Part shown: positions 6,338-10,042 of the stretch, in pieces
How positions within the stretch are numbered: position 1 is the stretch's first letter
Layout of the letters: the number at the start of each line of letters is the position of its first letter
Assembly (NCBI GenBank): GCA_036503065.1
Contig: DASXXM010000021.1
Span: forward strand, 1-10,042
Direction of reading: 5' to 3'
Length of the DNA stretch: 10,042 nt
Source: DATEPR01 sp036503065
Lineage (GTDB): Bacteria; Actinomycetota; Actinomycetes; Mycobacteriales; Pseudonocardiaceae
Notes under the pieces: generated by a model
What the model was told of the DNA's origin: nothing
The model's database searches: none
Seen by the model: the letters and a program-made list of their open reading frames with translations, nothing else
Made by a program: the position numbers and the translations under genes

Positions 6338-7657
6338 TCAGCCGAACACGTCGGTGAAGGACAGTAGGTAGGTGTTCATCTGCTGGGTCAGCGCCTGTGC
6401 CGCGGTGGCCGAGATGGCGCTGCTCGGTCCCGGTGCGGCCACCAGCGCGATGAAGTCCCGCATCCGGGGGATGGACTGGTCACCGTGCTGGTCGCGCAGG
6501 TGGTCGTCGGCCTGGCGCACCAGGTCGTAGAGGTGGTCGCGGACCGGACCGGCGACGTCACCCGACTCGGCGAAGCCGGCCAGGCTCTGCCGGACGGCGT
6601 CGAACGGCGGGACCCTCGTCTGCGCGATGGCGGCCTCGACCTTGCCCTGGAACGTGCTGATCTGGTCGAACGGCGGAATGGTCAGGTCCTTGGGATAGCC
6701 GACCTCGCCGGGAACCCAGAGCAGTTCCAGCGGAATGAAGTCGCGGTAGTCGGCCAGCCGCAGATCGGTGAGCACCCGGTTGAGATCCATCGGAATGAGG
6801 GTGCCCTCGCCGGCCGGTTCCTTCTTCAGCTGGATACTGGCCGAGTACGGCAGCACTTTCGCGATGTCCGGATACCAGTTGTAGCCGAAGCCGTTGGCGG
6901 CCTGGAACGGCCGGAAGTAGCCGGTGTCGTCGATGATCGAGATGTTCGGGTGGTCGACCCAGGTGAGCATCTGAATGGTCTGGTCGGCCGTCGCGGTCAT
7001 GTCGCCGTGGTTCTGCAACACGATCCGGACGCCCTTGGTGGCCGCGTACTCGGTCACCTGTCGCAGGGCCGGCACGATTCGGTTCTGCGTGATGGCGGCC
7101 CAGCCGAACTGGTTGATGTCGGCCGGCACCACGCCGGAGAACACCCGCATCACGGGCGCGCCCATCGCGGCGGCCACGTCGGTCCAGAACTGGACGCGCT
7201 GGATGTCCAGCGCGACCCTGGCCGCGTTCGGATCGGCGAAGTCGTTGAACGCGCCGGTGCCGCTGATGGCCAGCCCCAACTGCTGGCACTGCGCCCGGAT
7301 CTGGCCGGCGTACGCCATGATCTGCGGGGTCGGCACGGTGGGCATGGTGTGGGTGTCGTAGCCGGGCAGGTAATAGCACGTGATGTCCACGGCCTTGAAG
7401 CCGACCGACGCGGCCCACGTGATCGCGTCGGGCAGGGTGATCGGCGGCGTGCCCTTCTTGCCCTTGATGGCGGCGTTCAGATTCAGGTTGAAGCTGTACA
7501 TTTCCAGACTGGGTGTGTAGTCACCGACGTAATAGGCCGGTTTGCGCGGCGGTGCCGGCGTGGCGGTCCGCATCGTGGCCGCGTTCGCGATGCTGCCCAG
7601 TTGCGGCGTTGCCACGACAGCGGTCGCGGCGGCCAGCAGGAAATCACGTCTCTTCAT
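6338..7657 (-). CDS. Tat-exported xylose-isomerase-like TIM-barrel protein with FIMAH-like C-terminal domain
   Basis: This 439-residue protein starts with a twin-arginine signal (KRRDFLLAAA, 2-11) and a likely cut after ANA (24-26), so it should fold in the cytoplasm, possibly with a metal, and then be exported. Residues about 48-335 form an AP-endonuclease-2/xylose-isomerase-like barrel (SLEMYSFN, GFKAVDITCYY, VLQNHGD, IIDDTGYF, PLELLW), the fold of sugar isomerases, epimerases and some exported lyases. Of the usual metal ligands, Asp243 or Asp244 and Glu311 are present. The positions normally Glu and His look like Gln215 and Gln276. Residues about 352-432 are helical and resemble the FIMAH domain found at the C-terminus of actinomycete exported glycosidases. 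I chose ATG 7657 because it places the Tat motif at the N-terminus. ATG 7669 is possible, and neither has a clear ribosome site. The substrate is unknown, probably a sugar or sugar derivative. Confidence 0.87.
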   Translation of the reverse strand: MKRRDFLLAAATAVVATPQLGSIANAATMRTATPAPPRKPAYYVGDYTPSLEMYSFNLNLNAAIKGKKGTPPITLPDAITWAASVGFKAVDITCYYLPGYDTHTMPTVPTPQIMAYAGQIRAQCQQLGLAISGTGAFNDFADPNAARVALDIQRVQFWTDVAAAMGAPVMRVFSGVVPADINQFGWAAITQNRIVPALRQVTEYAATKGVRIVLQNHGDMTATADQTIQMLTWVDHPNISIIDDTGYFRPFQAANGFGYNWYPDIAKVLPYSASIQLKKEPAGEGTLIPMDLNRVLTDLRLADYRDFIPLELLWVPGEVGYPKDLTIPPFDQISTFQGKVEAAIAQTRVPPFDAVRQSLAGFAESGDVAGPVRDHLYDLVRQADDHLRDQHGDQSIPRMRDFIALVAAPGPSSAISATAAQALTQQMNTYLLSFTDVFG

Positions 7658-7681
7658 GCGTGTCAGCATATGGACGGCATG

Positions 7682-7782
7682 ATGTGGCAGTAATGTGAAT
7701 CAGATGTGGGCTTCTACATGAACACAGACGCCGGCCCAGCCGGGGTGTCAACAATGTGAAACCGATGTGAATCCTCACATCG
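7682..7782 (+). promoter_or_regulatory. Two clusters of phased ATGTG heptamers (11-bp direct repeats), likely operator
   Basis: On the plus strand ATGTGGC (7682), ATGTGAA (7693) and ATGTGGG (7704) start exactly 11 bases apart. A second cluster has ATGTGAA at 7754 and again at 7765, also 11 apart, ending in TGTGAATCCTCA as in the other divergent region. The two clusters share a 17-base segment with two differences (7692-7708 and 7753-7769). A GC-rich imperfect hairpin (7728-7746) lies between them. The clusters sit within the 230-base divergent region between the TIM-barrel gene and the lyase gene, about 25 bases from the first and 115 from the second, so a regulator here could control both. 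Confidence 0.65.
7763..7782. repeat. Perfect inverted repeat inside the phased array
   Basis: CGATGTGAATCCTCACATCG has 8-base arms around a 4-base spacer. It includes the last 11-bp direct repeat unit, so the same DNA could be read as a dyad or as the end of the direct-repeat array. The corresponding place in the other array (2707-2718) keeps the left half but loses the dyad, which favours the direct-repeat reading. Confidence 0.6.
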
Positions 7783-7887
7783 ACCGTCCGTCGTTTGTTC
7801 CGTGTGCCAGCCTCACTCGTGTGGCGCGTGCCTCGCCGGCACGCTCCGTCGTATGAAATTGCCGACCTATTTCAGTGCGGAGGTAGG

Positions 7888-9150
7888 ATGCGGAAACGTT
7901 TCCTCATGCTCGCGGTCACCGCGGCCGCTGCCGTCAGCCTTGCCGTTCCGGCGATCGGACAGGCAACCGTCCAGCCGGCCGGGACGCCGAGCCAACCTGC
8001 TGTGAGCTATCCGAACGTGGCGCCGGCCACGTTCCAGCATCCCGGTGTACTGGTCAATCTGACGCAGCTGAATTTCGTGAAGACTCAGGTGGCAGCCGGT
8101 GCCCAGCCGTGGACCGCCGCGTTCAACGCGGCAAAGGCCAGTAGCTTGGCTTCGCTGACCTATACGGCGCATCCGGTGCCGCAGGTGCAGTGCGGCTCGA
8201 ATTCCAATCCGGATGTCGGTTGTAAGGCCGAACAGAGCGACGCGTCCGCGGCCTGGACCGACGCACTGCTGTGGTATTTCTCCGGCAATACCGCGTATGC
8301 CAACAAGGCGATCCAGATCATGGGCGCCTGGTCGAGCAAGCTCACCGGTGGGCACACGCTGAGCAACGGGCCGATCGAGTCGGGGTGGACCGGTTCGGTG
8401 TGGGCCGAGGCGGCCGAACTGATTCGCTACACCAATGCCGGCTGGTCGACCGCCGGGATCACGGCGTTCCAGAACATGCTGGCCACCCAGTACGTGCCGA
8501 TATTGTTGACCGGCGGCCCGCCGTGCTTCAACGGGAACTGGGAACTCGTGATCGCCGAAGCACTGATGAACATCTCGGTGTTCAACGAGAACCCGACCTG
8601 GTTCAACACCGCGGTGGCCTACTGGCGTGACCGGGTACCGGCCTACATGTACCTGTCGACGGACGGGCCAGCGCCGCCGCTGCCGGCCGTGCCCAACAAG
8701 TGCACGCAGTTCACGGTCAACCAGTTCTGGGTACAGACCAAGTACGTCACCGGTCTGGCACAGGAAACGTCCCGGGACTTCCACCACACGTTCTGGGGCC
8801 TCGGCGCGGCGACGGATCTGGCCGAGACCGCGTTGCAGCAGGGCGTGAACATCTACCCGGAGAACGCGCAGCGCATCGTGGCCGCCTACGAGTGGGCGAA
8901 CGCGATCAACAACGGTGGCAAGGTGCCCAGTGGCATCAAGGTGGGACCGACCGGCGGCAACACCTTCTCGATGGAGGTCGCCTACAACGAGTTCCACAAC
9001 CGGCTGGGTATGGCGATGCCGCAGACCGCATTGCAACTGGCGAAGGTACGGCCGACCGGCAACGACACCCACTTCCTGGAATGGGAGACGCTGACCGACG
9101 CCGGTGTCGGCTCGCTGGGCCTTCCGCCGTCATCGACACCCGCACACTGA
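7888..9150 (+). CDS. Secreted alginate-lyase-family polysaccharide lyase
   Basis: This 420-residue exported protein has a Sec signal peptide (MRKRF, an alanine/valine-rich core, probable cut after IGQA at 26). A short Pro/Thr/Gln-rich linker precedes an alpha/alpha-barrel domain (about 50-410) of the alginate lyase family (Pfam Alginate_lyase type). Recognisable blocks are AWTDALLWYFSGNTAYANKA (121-140), SGWTGSVWAEAAELIRY, FNGNWELVIAEALMN (214-228), ETSRDFHHTFWGLGA with His299 and His300, YNEFHNRLG with Tyr366 and His370, and HFLEWETLTDAG. Family members cleave uronic-acid-containing polymers by beta-elimination, leaving an unsaturated end sugar. The conserved Asn, His and Tyr are candidate catalytic residues, but I cannot assign them or the polymer. 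GGAGGT (7879-7884) fixes the start at 7888. A GH105-type hydrolase follows, which fits removal of the unsaturated end. Upstream is the phased heptamer array. Confidence 0.9.
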   Translation: MRKRFLMLAVTAAAAVSLAVPAIGQATVQPAGTPSQPAVSYPNVAPATFQHPGVLVNLTQLNFVKTQVAAGAQPWTAAFNAAKASSLASLTYTAHPVPQVQCGSNSNPDVGCKAEQSDASAAWTDALLWYFSGNTAYANKAIQIMGAWSSKLTGGHTLSNGPIESGWTGSVWAEAAELIRYTNAGWSTAGITAFQNMLATQYVPILLTGGPPCFNGNWELVIAEALMNISVFNENPTWFNTAVAYWRDRVPAYMYLSTDGPAPPLPAVPNKCTQFTVNQFWVQTKYVTGLAQETSRDFHHTFWGLGAATDLAETALQQGVNIYPENAQRIVAAYEWANAINNGGKVPSGIKVGPTGGNTFSMEVAYNEFHNRLGMAMPQTALQLAKVRPTGNDTHFLEWETLTDAGVGSLGLPPSSTPAH

Positions 9151-9168
9151 CCGGCGCCACGACAACGA

Positions 9169-9199
9169 CGTGCTGCGGTGGCCGCGCCACCGCAGCACG
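9169..9199 (+). terminator. Perfect 13-bp hairpin between lyase and hydrolase genes
   Basis: CGTGCTGCGGTGG and CCACCGCAGCACG flank a 5-base loop, 18 bases after the lyase stop. No T-run follows. It could end or reduce transcription, or stabilise the 3' end of the lyase message, before the hydrolase gene that starts 36 bases later. Confidence 0.7.
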
Positions 9200-9235
9200 C
9201 CATTGATCCCGGCGGCCGGTAACTGGGAGATGACA

Positions 9236-10042
9236 ATGACAATTCGACGATATGTGGTTCTTTGTTGTGCTGTCGCCGCGACCATCGCCGGTTCCCCGCC
9301 GTCCGGTGCCGCGACGACCGGCGCGGTCGGCACGCCGTTGTCCTGTCCGACCGGCGTGACCGCGGCGATGACGAAGGTCGACAACTACTGGATCGCCCGC
9401 AATCCCGGCCCGAAGGGCGTTGCGTGGACGACCGGCGCCTACTTCACCGGTGACATGGCGGCGTCCAGAACCCTGTCGAATCCGAAATACGCCGGCTACG
9501 CGCAGAACTGGGCGCAGGCGTCGAAATTCGCGCTCAAGGGCGGCCCGACCGACACCAACGCGAACTCTCAGGCCGTCGGCCAAACCTACATCGAGCTCTA
9601 CCAGGCCGACCCGAGCCATCCGGCCACCGATATCGCGCAGATCAACCAGAGTGTCACCGCCATGATCAACTCGACCAAGGTGAACGACTGGTGGTGGATT
9701 GACGCGCTGTTCATGGCCATGCCCGACTTCGCCAAGCTCGGCGTGATCGAGAACAACCCGGCCTACTTCGCCAAGATGTACGCCGAATTCCACAACACGA
9801 AACAGGGCCTCTGGAACCCGGCCATCGGCCTGTGGTGGCGCGATGCCACGTTCGCCGGCCAGAACGTTTACTGGTCCCGCGGCAACGGTTGGGTCGCGGC
9901 CGCGCTGGCCCGCGTCCTGGACGTGCTGCCCGCCACCGATCCGCACCGCGCCGAATACGTCCAGACCCTGCGACAGATGGCCGCCGCGCTGAAGGCCGCG
10001 CAACAACCGGACGGCTTCTGGTACGTCAACCTCGGCGACCCG
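9236..10042 (+). CDS. Secreted GH88/GH105-type unsaturated uronyl hydrolase (3' end cut by window edge)
   Basis: 269 residues are visible with no stop before the edge. Family members are about 370-400 residues, so roughly a quarter to a third is missing. The N-terminus (MTIRRYVVLCCAVAATIAG) looks like a Sec signal peptide with a likely cut near SGAA (about 23-26). The domain is an alpha/alpha barrel with family blocks WWWIDALFMAMPDF (152-165, with the conserved Asp156), LWWRDATFAGQNVYWSRGNGW (199-219) and QQPDGFWYVNLGDP at the edge. These enzymes hydrate the double bond of unsaturated galacturonyl or glucuronyl ends made by polysaccharide lyases, releasing the sugar. Two ATGs, 9230 and 9236, are in frame. 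GGGAG (9225-9229) touches the first but has a 6-base spacing to the second, so I use 9236. The neighbouring lyase would supply the substrate. The exact family (GH88 or GH105) is not certain. Confidence 0.9.
   Translation, partial: MTIRRYVVLCCAVAATIAGSPPSGAATTGAVGTPLSCPTGVTAAMTKVDNYWIARNPGPKGVAWTTGAYFTGDMAASRTLSNPKYAGYAQNWAQASKFALKGGPTDTNANSQAVGQTYIELYQADPSHPATDIAQINQSVTAMINSTKVNDWWWIDALFMAMPDFAKLGVIENNPAYFAKMYAEFHNTKQGLWNPAIGLWWRDATFAGQNVYWSRGNGWVAAALARVLDVLPATDPHRAEYVQTLRQMAAALKAAQQPDGFWYVNLGDP

Noticed and set aside
7766..7779. CRP/GlxR-type site in TGTGAATCCTCACA
   Set aside because: The half-sites match but the spacer between TGTGA and TCACA is 4 bases instead of 6, and the dyad is lost in the second copy at 2707. 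The 11-bp direct repeats explain both places better.
8936..10006. Minus-strand open frame of 356 codons at the right end
   Set aside because: It is antisense to the GH105-type gene, which has strong family motifs through to the edge.

Overview
The window looks like a chromosomal piece of a high-GC actinomycete. Codons end almost always in G or C, there are several GTG starts, many ATGA/GTGA-type overlaps, and extracytoplasmic proteins with Sec, Tat and lipoprotein signals. I would not name a genus. It appears to be a catabolic, polymer- or uptake-related accessory locus. I see no tRNA, rRNA, insertion sequence or CRISPR, and no gene-free stretch longer than 300 bases.

Layout. Positions 1-2630 (minus strand) hold an importer operon read in the order permease, lipoprotein solute-binding protein, ATPase. 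It belongs to the nitrate/sulfonate/taurine/pyrimidine (NMT1/THI5-like) class of ABC transporters, and the ATPase runs off the left edge. A divergent intergenic region (2631-2797) separates it from a plus-strand group: an enolase-superfamily protein (2798-3871), a LacI-type regulator with a palindromic operator just upstream (3955-5004), a possible 24-residue ORF (5001-5075) that overlaps both neighbours, and a second enolase-superfamily protein (5072-6235). A strong hairpin closes this group against the convergent minus-strand gene 6338-7657, which encodes a Tat-exported xylose-isomerase-like TIM-barrel protein with a FIMAH-like C-terminal domain. A second divergent region (7658-7887) leads to a Sec-exported alginate-lyase-family protein (7888-9150). 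After a hairpin comes a Sec-exported GH88/GH105-type unsaturated uronyl hydrolase (9236 to the right edge).

How the genes may work together. The lyase would cut a uronic-acid-containing polymer by beta-elimination, and the GH105 enzyme would remove the unsaturated end sugar. The TIM-barrel protein may act on the product outside the membrane. The ABC importer, LacI regulator and enolase-superfamily pair would take up and process a small molecule that cannot be named from sequence alone.

Two observations stand out. First, the upstream enolase-superfamily gene is an intact, well-translated copy of its neighbour in which all six expected catalytic and metal-binding residues are replaced, so it is probably a pseudoenzyme. 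Second, both divergent intergenic regions carry TGTG-core heptamers repeated every 11 bp, and both arrays end in the same 12-mer, TGTGAATCCTCA. This suggests one unidentified winged-helix regulator (PhoP- or SARP-like spacing) controls the importer and the exported enzymes together.
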